From NCBI GenBank assembly GCA_036501345.1, contig DASYAN010000033.1, positions 1-13,916 of the forward strand: a DNA stretch of 13,916 nt. The letters are read 5' to 3'. The notes under the pieces were generated by a model that saw only the letters and a list, made by a program, of their open reading frames with translations, ran no database searches and was not told the DNA's origin. The stretch is from DASYAN01 sp036501345 (lineage in GTDB: Bacteria > Chloroflexota > Ktedonobacteria > Ktedonobacterales > Ktedonobacteraceae). Position numbers and translations under genes: made by a program. Position 1 is the stretch's first letter, and each line of letters opens with the position of its first letter. Shown piece by piece: positions 6,635-13,072 of the stretch.

Positions 6635-6830
6635 TCATACGACAGCCTCTTCAGACGTTTCCAATAGCACCGAACGCAGTCTGTCATCTGGTAGCTCCTT
6701 GAAGCATCGTGCCACATTAGCCAAAGGACGCTTGGCTATGACTCCTCTCTCCGGCGCTGACTTTTCAATGGCTACCCATTCCCAGGATGCTCACCTGTAT
6801 CCCAATGGCACCGAAAAAATGTTTCTGCAT
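6635..6830 (-). pseudogene. Aldo/keto reductase remnant (N-terminus plus internal piece)
   Basis: The minus strand from ATG 6830 reads MQKHFFGAIGIQVSILGMGS and stops after one more residue (6765-6767). This resembles the aldo/keto reductase N-terminus (RxLGxTGLxVSxLGxGxH). In another frame, 6638-6760 reads SAPERGVIAKRPLANVAR, close to the internal (E)RGMGVIxKRPLANAAWR segment of one aldo/keto reductase subgroup. It then continues with CFKELPDDRLRSVLLETSEE before a stop at 6635. The intervening ~200 residues are missing, so this is a deleted and frameshifted fragment. The match rests on two short motifs recalled from the family. The long plus-strand frame over the same DNA is treated as a shadow. 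Confidence 0.45.
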
Positions 6831-6835
6831 GCAGC

Positions 6836-7165
6836 TCACGATTGGATTATTGGTGACTTTATTGATCTCTGCTGTGAGAGATGTGCGTTCAACTTCTTGA
6901 AGAGGCTATTGAGTTGTTGTTTGGCCATGCCTGTAAAGAGCGGATTATTGATAGCTGCAAGTTCTGCAGTTGATGCATACGTCAGGAATGCTTCCTTCCC
7001 TTCATCCTTCAGGGTAATCTCTATCATCGTACGAATTGTTCCTCCTATGCGACCATTGCACCCAGCCTGGATGAGGAACGGCATGTGCCTCAGCGCGGCA
7101 TCGAGAGTTGTCCTTCTCCCTTCGCAATGTGAAGCGAGACAACATATCCTGTCCACATGTCGCAT
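6836..7165 (-). pseudogene. 109-codon ORF resembling the C-terminal half of an SRPBCC/CoxG-like protein
   Basis: The open frame runs from ATG 7165 to TGA 6836-6838. Its last ~60 residues (TMIEITLKDEGKEAFLTYAS, TAELAAINNPLFTGMAKQQL, NSLFKKLNAHL) resemble the final beta-strands and long C-terminal helix of SRPBCC proteins such as CoxG. These form a hydrophobic cavity for lipids or polyketides, or serve CO-dehydrogenase maturation. The first ~30 residues (RICCLASHCEGRRTTLDAAL) look non-native. They are translated out of frame from DNA that reads better as a MOSC-domain N-terminus. The ORF is thus probably a fusion of two gene fragments. AAGGAGG lies only 2 nt before this ATG and fits the MOSC start at 7158 better. 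A short functional protein cannot be excluded. Confidence 0.45.
7090..7158 (-). pseudogene. MOSC-domain protein N-terminal remnant
   Basis: The minus-strand ATG at 7158, 9 nt from the GGAGG of aaggaggag (7166-7174), reads MWTGYVVSLHIAKGEGQLSM, then PR and a stop at 7090-7092. This resembles the start of MOSC-domain proteins (GxVxSIHIAxxxGxPM followed by VxxVxAxxGxGLxGDRY), a family tied to molybdenum-cofactor sulfur chemistry. The conserved GDRY block is missing, and the DNA continues in the frame of an SRPBCC-like C-terminus. It is likely the 5' stub of a deleted gene that kept its promoter and ribosome-binding site. The match is short and recalled, so confidence is limited. Confidence 0.4.
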
Positions 7166-7187
7166 CTCCTCCTTATGTGGGCCTGTA

Positions 7188-7201
7188 TGTTCTGAAGAAC
7201 A
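7188..7201. promoter_or_regulatory. 14-bp palindrome in the leader of the MOSC/SRPBCC remnant
   Basis: tgttct-ga-agaaca is a perfect 6+6 bp inverted repeat located between the promoter (7223-7251) and the Shine-Dalgarno (7166-7174). Its size and position fit an operator, but no regulator gene is visible nearby. Confidence 0.3.
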
Positions 7202-7222
7202 GTTCAGATGCCTTGGAACGCA

Positions 7223-7251
7223 AGCTTATCAAATGGAGTTACAAGTGTCAA
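7223..7251 (-). promoter_or_regulatory. Near-consensus promoter (minus strand)
   Basis: TTGACA (7246-7251) is a perfect -35 and TAAGCT (7223-7228) a moderate -10, with a 17-bp spacer on the minus strand. Transcription would start near 7216 and run into the Shine-Dalgarno at 7166-7174. It supports minus-strand coding in a region where a longer plus-strand frame also exists. Confidence 0.5.
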
Positions 7252-7490
7252 TAGAGCCTTTGACCATAGTACTACTAGTACTTTGTTGACCCGGTATGTT
7301 TAACATCTCAGATACCTTGAGCCCCTTTTTCTATCTGGTGACCGCAGCCGTAGATAGCATTCCGGAACTTCTGCAATATGTGAAAGTTCATCTGGAGTAT
7401 GCTCCTATTGATTTTTGTTTGATGGAACATTCCTGGAGGAGGGCAGAAATATGGGAAGGATGCAGGATCTAGCGCACAATGATGATCTTT

Positions 7491-7568
7491 ATTGACGCTG
7501 TTAGATTCCATGAGGCGATGAGCGTCAGCAATCTTCTCAAATGGGAGCACTTTCGGAGGACCACCTGA
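7491..7568 (-). pseudogene. C-terminal remnant of a zinc-type alcohol dehydrogenase/quinone oxidoreductase
   Basis: The minus-strand frame reads SGGPPKVLPFEKIADAHRLM then ESNSVN. This matches the very C-terminus of MDR-superfamily enzymes (PLxxIxxAHxxMExNxxxGKIVL). The expected GKIVL ending is replaced by unrelated sequence (KDHHCALDPASF…), and nothing upstream encodes the NAD-binding or catalytic domains. It is therefore a fragment of about 26 residues. The annotated-length 80-codon frame starting at GTG 7550 is not credible as a gene. Confidence 0.5.
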
Positions 7569-7869
7569 GCTTATTTTAGTCTAAACGAGAATATTATCTG
7601 GTGGATAGAAGAGAAAGGCTTCTGACCTCCGACCATGAGAAAGTATTTCCCTTTCTTTGGTTCTGTAGAATAAATATATCGGGGTAGTAGTATTTTGTTA
7701 TATCCAGGCGAGTAGCAGACCGGCGCGATAGGGCAGTATCTAGTAAAGCCAATGTGGGAAGATCACGAATTTGATTACCATTTTCTCGTTATCAGTGTGG
7801 AATAGTAAGATGAGTTGATGATTACAGGGTGTCACAGCCACTATGATACACAAACGAGAGAGGATAACT
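7569..7869. other. Intergenic region with no gene seen
   Basis: About 300 bp of A/T-rich sequence with no convincing coding frame. It should contain the promoter of the 157-aa protein gene, but I found no well-spaced -35/-10 pair. A Shine-Dalgarno (gagagga, around 7857-7863) ends the region. Confidence 0.4.
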
Positions 7870-8343
7870 ATGAATATCGATGAGCAGTTTGACAATTTTC
7901 TGGCAGAGCTAGGAGTAGAAATGGAACGTCCAGAGGATAGACAATTTAATAGTGACTCCTTCCCAGAAATCACTATCCATCAAGCCTCCCGTGATCATTA
8001 TGGTGTCTTCTATCGCCTGGATCTCATCGATCAGAAGCCAGAACTGCGCATTATGATTCCAGTGGATAGAGGTGATGTCAAGACAGATATCTACTTGGTG
8101 CGCCTGAGTGATCTTACTATTCTCAATACTACCTTTGTTGAAATGTCTATCTACCCTGGCAGTGATGCTTATGAGCATGGACGTGAGGCTGCGTTACAGC
8201 ATCTGCTGTATGCGGTAGCAGAAATGATGAAGCAACTCTTCTGGTCCGGTGACATCCAGACCCTGAGCTTTCCGCCAGAGATCAAGGTCTATCCTCTCCT
8301 CCTTCACGAAGATAGGCGGACAGATCGAAGACGGCTCCATTGA
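7870..8343 (+). CDS. Hypothetical protein, 157 aa
   Basis: I chose the ATG at 7870 because gagagga lies about 6 nt upstream; an in-frame ATG at 7843 would add nine residues (MIHKRERIT) that run over this Shine-Dalgarno. The protein is soluble and acidic, with no signal peptide or membrane span. It starts with an amphipathic helix (MNIDEQFDNFLAELGVEM), then a beta-rich middle (FYRLDLIDQKPELRIMIPVD, DIYLVRLSDLTILNTTFVEM) and a helix (EHGREAALQHLLYAVAEMMK), ending in a basic tail (EDRRTDRRRLH). I do not recognise the family. It converges on clpB with a 17-bp gap, so the two 3' ends may overlap as transcripts. Confidence 0.7.
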   Translation: MNIDEQFDNFLAELGVEMERPEDRQFNSDSFPEITIHQASRDHYGVFYRLDLIDQKPELRIMIPVDRGDVKTDIYLVRLSDLTILNTTFVEMSIYPGSDAYEHGREAALQHLLYAVAEMMKQLFWSGDIQTLSFPPEIKVYPLLLHEDRRTDRRRLH

Positions 8344-8360
8344 CACAGGTGGAGTTCAAA

Positions 8361-10961
8361 CTATTGACCTGCGGGCACTTCCGATGTGACCAGAGTCAGT
8401 ACTAGTTTGCCATCGTGGGCATCGATTGCGACAGTATCGCCGTCCCGAATGGTACCATCCAGAATTGCTCGTGCGATGCGGTTCTCAACCTGACGCTGGA
8501 TAACCCGTTTGAGGGGACGTACACCAAACTGTGGATCATAGCCTTCGATCGCTAGCAGATCCTTGGCTGCCTCACTCAGGTGCAGCGTGATATGACGCTC
8601 AGCCAGACGCGGGCGCAGACGATTGATCTGGATATCGACAATGCTCTTCACCTGCTCACGGGCGATGGGATGGAAGATGATTACTTCATCGATACGATTG
8701 ATAAACTCCGGTCGAAAGCCTTCTTCACGTAGCCGCTGCCGGATGTGGCGCTGGATCTCGTCTTCGTCCATGCCGTCATATTCGTGCAGCCAGCGATCTC
8801 CGACGTTACTCGTCATAATAATGACAGTATTCTTGAAATCTACTGTCCGCCCTTGCCCATCGGTGAGACGTCCATCATCGAGTAGTTGCAACAGGATATT
8901 GAAGACCTCCGGTGCAGCCTTCTCAATCTCGTCTAGCAGTATCACACTGTAGGGCTGACGGCGCACAATTTCGGTCAGTTGTCCGCCTTCTTCGTAGCCA
9001 ACATAGCCTGGAGGTGCTCCGATCAGGCGTGATACTGAGTGCTTCTCCATGTACTCGGACATGTCGATACGAACCATGGCCTGCTCATTATCGAAAAGAA
9101 AATCCGCCAAGGCACGAGCCAGTTCTGTCTTGCCTACGCCAGTCGGACCCAAGAAGAGGAAGCTCGCTAGAGGCCGATTAGGGTCTTGTAGACCAGCACG
9201 CGAACGTCGGATAGCATCAGAGACAACCTGTAAAGCCATATCTTGTCCTACCACTTTCTCGCGCAAGCGATCCTCCATATTGAGCAACTTCTGAACTTCC
9301 GCTTCCATCAGTTTGGAGATAGGGATATGTGTCCACTTGGAGACAATCTCTGCGATATCTTCAGCATCAACCTCTTCTTTGAGCATACGTGCACTCTGCA
9401 AATTTGCCAGCTTGGCCTCCTGGTCTTTAATGCGTTCCTCCAGAAGCTTGATTGTACCGTAGCTCAAGCGAGCCATTGCCTCATAGTCGTATGCACGTTC
9501 GGCTTGCTCATATTCGACCTGTGCCTCCTCCAATTCTTTCTTGAGCTTGTTCAGTTCTTCAACTGGCTCACGCTCGCTCTCTAGCGCCAGGAGCTTGGCA
9601 CGCAATTGCTCTTCCAGGTTAGCAATCTCACGTTCAACCTTCTCACGTCGCTCACGACTGGCTGTATCGGTCTCCTTTTTCAAGGCTTGCTGCTCTACCT
9701 GCAGTTGAAGAAGACGCCGCTCCAGAGCATCGACCTCGCTTGGCTTGCTATCCAACTCCACCCGCCGATGGCTGGCCGCTTCATCAACCAGATCGATGGC
9801 TTTATCCGGTAAGAAGCGATCGGTGATGTAACGATTCGAGAGTACAGCGGCCGCCACCAGCGCACTATCCTGAATACGGACGCCGTGGTGGACTTCATAG
9901 CGGGGTTTAAGTCCGCGCAGAATACTGATCGTATCCTCTACAGTAGGCTGATCAACTATAACAGGCTGAAAACGGCGCTCTAGAGCAGCATCCTTCTCGA
10001 TATGCTTGCGATACTCGTCGAGCGTGGTCGCGCCAATACAGTGCAATTCTCCACGCGCGAGCATTGGTTTGAGCATATTCGAGGCATCCATTGCACCCTC
10101 AGCTGCACCTGCACCAACGAGAGTATGCAGTTCATCAATAAACAGGATAATGCCACCTTCTGCACTGGTGACCTCTTTGAGTACGGCCTTCAGACGCTCC
10201 TCAAACTCACCCCTGAACTTGGCTCCTGCTACCAGTGCACCGAGGTCGAGCGTTACAACCTGCTTATCGGCAAGAGTTTTCGGAATATCGCCACGCACAA
10301 TACGCTGGGCTAGACCTTCGACGATAGCCGTTTTGCCAACACCCGGTTCACCGATGAGTACGGGATTGTTCTTAGTGCGTCGACTCAATACCTGAATCAC
10401 ACGCCGAATTTCCTCATCGCGCCCGATGACTGGGTCAAGCTTACCCTGACGCGCTAATTGGGTCAGGTTCCGTCCATAGCGTTCTAATGCCTGGTACCTT
10501 TCCTCCGGGTTCTGGTCAGTCACACGCTGTGATCCACGAATGGTCGTGAGAGCTCTGAGTACTAGATCACGATTGAGGCCGGATGACTTCAAAGCTCGCG
10601 CAGTAACATCATCTTCTAGTAGAGCTAATAGTAAGTGTTCAACGCTTAAATATTCATCTTTAAAGTTTTTCATTTCATTCCAGGCATTTTCCAGCACCTT
10701 ACGCAGGCGTGGCGAAATGCTAGGTACACTGCCACCATATACACGCGGCATACCTTCGATTTCTGTCTCGATAATATGCTTGGCCGTGAGGATATTACCC
10801 TCCGCCTTTTGGATAATCTGCTGAACTACGCCGCCTTCCTGGGCCAGCAAAGCATCAAGTACATGATCAGGTTCTACATAATTATGATTATGTTCACGAG
10901 CCGCTTCATCCGCATCCTGCATAGCCTCACGTGCTTTATCAGTAAAACGTTCTATTTTCAT
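8361..10961 (-). CDS. clpB: ATP-dependent protein disaggregase ClpB
   Basis: The protein has 866 residues, the normal ClpB length. It has two Clp_N repeats (about 1-145) and AAA domain 1 with Walker A GEPGVGKT (204-211) and Walker B ILFIDE (272-277). A long coiled-coil M domain (about 405-525, rich in Glu/Lys/Leu heptads) marks ClpB rather than ClpA or ClpC. AAA domain 2 has Walker A GPTGVGKT (605-612), the pore loop GYVGYEEGG (652-660) and Walker B VILLDE (673-678), with a C-terminal ClpB D2-small domain. No ClpP-binding IGF/L loop is evident. With DnaK/DnaJ/GrpE it threads and refolds aggregated proteins in the cytoplasm after heat stress. The start is ATG 10961 with GGAGGT 6 nt upstream. 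dnaK is not adjacent; the gene looks monocistronic. Confidence 0.98.
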   Translation of the reverse strand: MKIERFTDKAREAMQDADEAAREHNHNYVEPDHVLDALLAQEGGVVQQIIQKAEGNILTAKHIIETEIEGMPRVYGGSVPSISPRLRKVLENAWNEMKNFKDEYLSVEHLLLALLEDDVTARALKSSGLNRDLVLRALTTIRGSQRVTDQNPEERYQALERYGRNLTQLARQGKLDPVIGRDEEIRRVIQVLSRRTKNNPVLIGEPGVGKTAIVEGLAQRIVRGDIPKTLADKQVVTLDLGALVAGAKFRGEFEERLKAVLKEVTSAEGGIILFIDELHTLVGAGAAEGAMDASNMLKPMLARGELHCIGATTLDEYRKHIEKDAALERRFQPVIVDQPTVEDTISILRGLKPRYEVHHGVRIQDSALVAAAVLSNRYITDRFLPDKAIDLVDEAASHRRVELDSKPSEVDALERRLLQLQVEQQALKKETDTASRERREKVEREIANLEEQLRAKLLALESEREPVEELNKLKKELEEAQVEYEQAERAYDYEAMARLSYGTIKLLEERIKDQEAKLANLQSARMLKEEVDAEDIAEIVSKWTHIPISKLMEAEVQKLLNMEDRLREKVVGQDMALQVVSDAIRRSRAGLQDPNRPLASFLFLGPTGVGKTELARALADFLFDNEQAMVRIDMSEYMEKHSVSRLIGAPPGYVGYEEGGQLTEIVRRQPYSVILLDEIEKAAPEVFNILLQLLDDGRLTDGQGRTVDFKNTVIIMTSNVGDRWLHEYDGMDEDEIQRHIRQRLREEGFRPEFINRIDEVIIFHPIAREQVKSIVDIQINRLRPRLAERHITLHLSEAAKDLLAIEGYDPQFGVRPLKRVIQRQVENRIARAILDGTIRDGDTVAIDAHDGKLVLTLVTSEVPAGQ

Positions 10962-11002
10962 TATTTACCTCCGATGCATATGAACTAGTTGTGTCCACTG
11001 CT

Positions 11003-11032
11003 ACTATATCACATTAACTCCACCCTTAGCAA
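11003..11032 (-). promoter_or_regulatory. Candidate clpB promoter
   Basis: On the minus strand TTGCTA (11027-11032) and TATAGT (11003-11008) are separated by 18 bp, about 40-70 bp upstream of the clpB start. No CIRCE (HrcA) or HAIR (HspR) operator is visible. Confidence 0.4.
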
Positions 11033-11039
11033 GACTTTT

Positions 11040-11078
11040 AGTCAATCATTATCAAACTTTTTGATATAGACATTATCA
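11040..11078. promoter_or_regulatory. Operator-like repeat cluster upstream of clpB
   Basis: tatcaaa-ctt-tttgata (11050-11066) is a perfect 7+7 bp inverted repeat. CATTATCA occurs twice as a direct repeat, at 11047-11054 and 11071-11078, 24 bp apart. AGTCAAT-cat-TATCAAA (11040-11056) loosely resembles a CtsR tandem heptad (RGTCAAA-NAN-RGTCAAA), with the second heptad two bases off. The cluster lies just upstream of the clpB -35 box. Binding is inferred, and a CtsR regulator is not known to me for this lineage. Confidence 0.3.
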
Positions 11079-11237
11079 GACTACTTTTTGGCTAGACAAA
11101 ATAGGAAAGGCTGTAGTATTAAATTTTGCGAATATATAAAACTGTCCCTCCTCCCCTCTAGCAGAATTTGCAAACTTCATCTATACTCTTCATCAGGAGA
11201 AAGCTGCCGCTGGGCATGATTGGTAAGGAGAATAATC

Positions 11238-11261
11238 ATGATGTGTGATCTCGACCTATGA
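11238..11261 (+). CDS. 7-codon leader ORF overlapping the glycosyltransferase start
   Basis: AAGGAG (11225-11230) lies 7 nt before tandem ATGs (11238, 11241). These open a reading frame encoding MMCDLDL that ends at TGA 11259-11261. That stop overlaps the glycosyltransferase ATG (11258-11260) as ATGA. The glycosyltransferase start has no Shine-Dalgarno of its own at normal distance (the AAGGAG is 27 nt away), so ribosomes probably load on the leader and re-initiate at the overlap. The sequence arrangement is clear; translation of the leader is inferred. Confidence 0.45.
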   Translation: MMCDLDL

Positions 11262-12025
11262 AAATTGTTGTTGTTACCGCTACCTATAACGAAAAAGATA
11301 ATATTGGAAAGTTCATTACAGTTGTAGAAGAAGAAGTCTTTCCAAAAATAAAACAGCACGATATGTGCCTACTTGTGGCTGACGATAATTCTCCGGATGG
11401 CACGGGAGATATTGTTAGAGACTTGATGCAAAAATACACCAATTTAGATATCAACTCCGGTTCTAAAAAAGGGCTTGGGGCCGCATATGTGCGTGCCATG
11501 AGTTATGCAATAGAACATATGGGGGCGGATATTCTTGTTAGTATTGATGCCGATTTACAACATGACCCTCATACAATACCTGAATTTCTCGAAAAAATGG
11601 AGCAGGGATATGACATTGTATGTGGTACCCGATACAGTGATGGCGGATCAACGCCAAAGAGCTGGCCGCTCTATAGAAAAGCATTTTCAGTGATTGGCAA
11701 TTTTACTGTGCGAGCAATCACTGGCAGGTTTCATTTGCATGATTGGACAACTGGATTCCGCGCGATAAGAAAAGAAGTTTTTTTGCAAGAACGGGAAAAC
11801 ATCCGTCCATTCCAGGGATATACATTCATGGTGGCATTCCTGTATAAGTCAATCATGGATGGGTACAAAGCAGGGGAGGTTCCTATTCATTTTATGAATA
11901 GGAAATTAGGTGATTCAAAAATAGCACCGATTGAATACATCATCAATCTTCTCAAATATGTGATTTCCGAAAGGATACGTGAGTTACAGCCATTTAAAAA
12001 ATCCAGGTTGGCAAAGTCTTTATAG
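11258..12025 (+). CDS. Family 2 glycosyltransferase, polyprenyl(dolichyl)-phosphate mannose synthase-like
   Basis: The 255-residue protein has the GT-A fold motifs of the DPM1 group: VVTATYNEKDNIGKFI (5-20), VADDNSPDGTGDIV (40-53), the metal-binding DADLQHDP (97-104), VCGTRYSDGG (121-130) and an acceptor-side TTGFRAIRKEVF. Such enzymes move mannose (or another hexose) from a nucleotide sugar to a polyprenyl phosphate on the cytoplasmic face of the membrane, supplying later glycosylation of proteins or envelope glycans. It is a single-domain form, lacking the C-terminal GtrA-like membrane region found in some relatives; a short amphipathic segment (IEYIINLLKYVISERIREL) may contact the membrane. 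The gene is visibly richer in A/T and AAA/GAA codons than clpB next to it, which hints at transfer. Start coincides with the leader stop (ATGA). Confidence 0.85.
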   Translation: MKIVVVTATYNEKDNIGKFITVVEEEVFPKIKQHDMCLLVADDNSPDGTGDIVRDLMQKYTNLDINSGSKKGLGAAYVRAMSYAIEHMGADILVSIDADLQHDPHTIPEFLEKMEQGYDIVCGTRYSDGGSTPKSWPLYRKAFSVIGNFTVRAITGRFHLHDWTTGFRAIRKEVFLQERENIRPFQGYTFMVAFLYKSIMDGYKAGEVPIHFMNRKLGDSKIAPIEYIINLLKYVISERIRELQPFKKSRLAKSL

Positions 12026-12418
12026 AAGTCTATCTATACTACAAGAGTTGCGATCCGCATATTTTTGGTGCCCCGCCCCAAGGACGCGATACCCGGAGGG
12101 CAATACGGTAAATCGGGTCCCTACAACACGGGCAATAAATTGCTATCTGCGGAGCAATTCCATGCTTTTCGTTCAGGATGCATTTTGATAGGCTAGAGGA
12201 GCCACCCAAATTTGTAGCGTAGCATTTTGTAACCAGGGGAGTACAACCTCCTAACCTACTGAGCAAAAAACTAAACAGCACGGTATCCAGAACGCTTCCC
12301 ACAATCGGTAAGAAGCCTGCGATGGAGATACTTTCCATAGGTAACAAGGCTAGTAAGTTGTACACCTTTGTTAATAATACCTAACGCAAGAGGTTTTTTC
12401 TAGGGGGAAAAAGGGACA
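12026..12418. other. Non-coding region, probably containing a dispersed repeat remnant
   Basis: Nothing here is convincingly coding. From about 12075 to 12170 the sequence is G/C-rich and patterned (ccccgccccaaggacgcgat, aatcgggtccctacaaca). It resembles repeat families I associate with Chloroflexota and cyanobacterial intergenic regions, but only one copy lies in this window. A perfect 7-bp hairpin is at 12138-12144/12153-12159 (aattgct/agcaatt, 8-nt loop). A 108-codon minus-strand frame crosses the region and was not accepted as a gene. Confidence 0.35.
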
Positions 12419-12442
12419 AATGTCAGTAGCCAGAATGACATT
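12419..12442 (-). terminator. Possible terminator downstream of the thioredoxin-like gene
   Basis: aatgtca (12419-12425) and tgacatt (12436-12442) form a perfect 7-bp stem with a 10-nt loop, 10 bp past the thioredoxin stop. On the minus strand it is followed within a few bases by ccctttttccccc. The stem is A/T-rich and the T-run is displaced, so this is weak. Confidence 0.35.
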
Positions 12443-12452
12443 ATCAAGGGGA

Positions 12453-12923
12453 TCACAAAAGTGCTTCCTGCACATCATCTAAGACTAAGATCTCATCAAC
12501 CTGTTTGAGCAGGCTCTGTGCGTTGGTAAAGCCATAGTTGACCGCGTGTGCCTTGCCTTTTACATCTAATAGCACCGTTGTTGGCACTGTCAATACATGG
12601 TATCGCTGTGTCAGTTCTGGCGAATTAGGTGCATCAATTTCGATGACCGTGACAGCATCACCATGTGCTTCCTTGACCCGACGTAATACTGGAGCTTGCA
12701 ATGTATGACACTGGTGACAATCCTCGCTAGCGAAAGCTAGAATCCGCACACGCGTTGGAGATATAGCTCCTGCTTCGCCCAGTTCTTTCGATGTTAGGGG
12801 GAGATCGGCTGATGACGCTTGATGGCGTTTTCTCTCTATAATGCGCTGTGATACCCAGACGAAACCCAGTACACATAAACTGAGGGCTAAGACAATGATA
12901 AGCCGTACAACAACTTCGCTCAT
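12453..12923 (-). CDS. Membrane-anchored thioredoxin-family protein
   Basis: The protein has 156 residues from the ATG at 12923, which has aggagag about 6 nt upstream; the upstream extension to 13064 lacks coding character and was dropped. Residues 5-25 form one membrane span (VVRLIIVLALSLCVLGFVWV) followed by Arg/Lys (RIIERKRHQ). By the positive-inside rule the charge favours a cytoplasmic C-terminus, so the compartment is uncertain. A thioredoxin fold follows: ILAFASEDCHQCHTLQ has the redox pair C69-H-Q-C72, and TVPTTVLLD supplies the conserved cis-Pro114. The -HQ- pair between the cysteines differs from the usual -GP-, which should alter redox potential. It probably reduces or oxidises disulfides, or carries electrons for a membrane partner. 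It lies 149 bp downstream of the SbcD-like gene on the same strand. Confidence 0.82.
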   Translation of the reverse strand: MSEVVVRLIIVLALSLCVLGFVWVSQRIIERKRHQASSADLPLTSKELGEAGAISPTRVRILAFASEDCHQCHTLQAPVLRRVKEAHGDAVTVIEIDAPNSPELTQRYHVLTVPTTVLLDVKGKAHAVNYGFTNAQSLLKQVDEILVLDDVQEALL

Positions 12924-13072
12924 TTTTTCTCTCCTGTCCTGTCGATAAACGTATGGCACCACCAGCGAATTTAGATGGAATAGCATCGATATACCATTTA
13001 TACTTCGTGGTGAAAAACACGGCAGGAGTAGGTGTTTATTCCTTGTAGAAGTACAAATTTGCAAAGATGGCT

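Noticed and set aside
7268..7282. agtact-act-agtact palindromic/direct repeat
   Set aside because: AGTACT is itself self-complementary and the motif is short. It lies just upstream of the minus-strand promoter, so an operator is possible, but chance is equally likely.
6537..7289. 250-codon plus-strand ORF
   Set aside because: Its translation is Ser/Cys/Arg-rich with no recognisable family. The minus strand carries several family-like fragments, a TTGACA promoter and AAGGAGG. It is best seen as a shadow frame over decayed minus-strand genes.
7296..7472. 58-codon plus-strand ORF (MFNISDTLSPFFYLVTAAVD...)
   Set aside because: It reads somewhat protein-like, but it lacks a Shine-Dalgarno, has no recognised family and sits in a region of gene debris. 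It could be another remnant but cannot be supported.
7308..7550. 80-codon minus-strand ORF as a full gene
   Set aside because: Only its first ~20 residues match the end of alcohol dehydrogenase-type enzymes; the rest is unrelated, so it was recorded as a remnant instead.
10962..11257. CIRCE or HAIR heat-shock operator upstream of clpB
   Set aside because: I looked for TTAGCACTC-N9-GAGTGCTAA and CTTGAGT-N7-ACTCAAG and found neither; only the unassigned repeats at 11040-11078 are present.
12039..12365. 108-codon minus-strand ORF with a hydrophobic N-terminus
   Set aside because: The start is a GTG without a Shine-Dalgarno, and the second half (RDPIYRIALRVSRPWGGAPK) is the translation of a patterned, repeat-like non-coding sequence.
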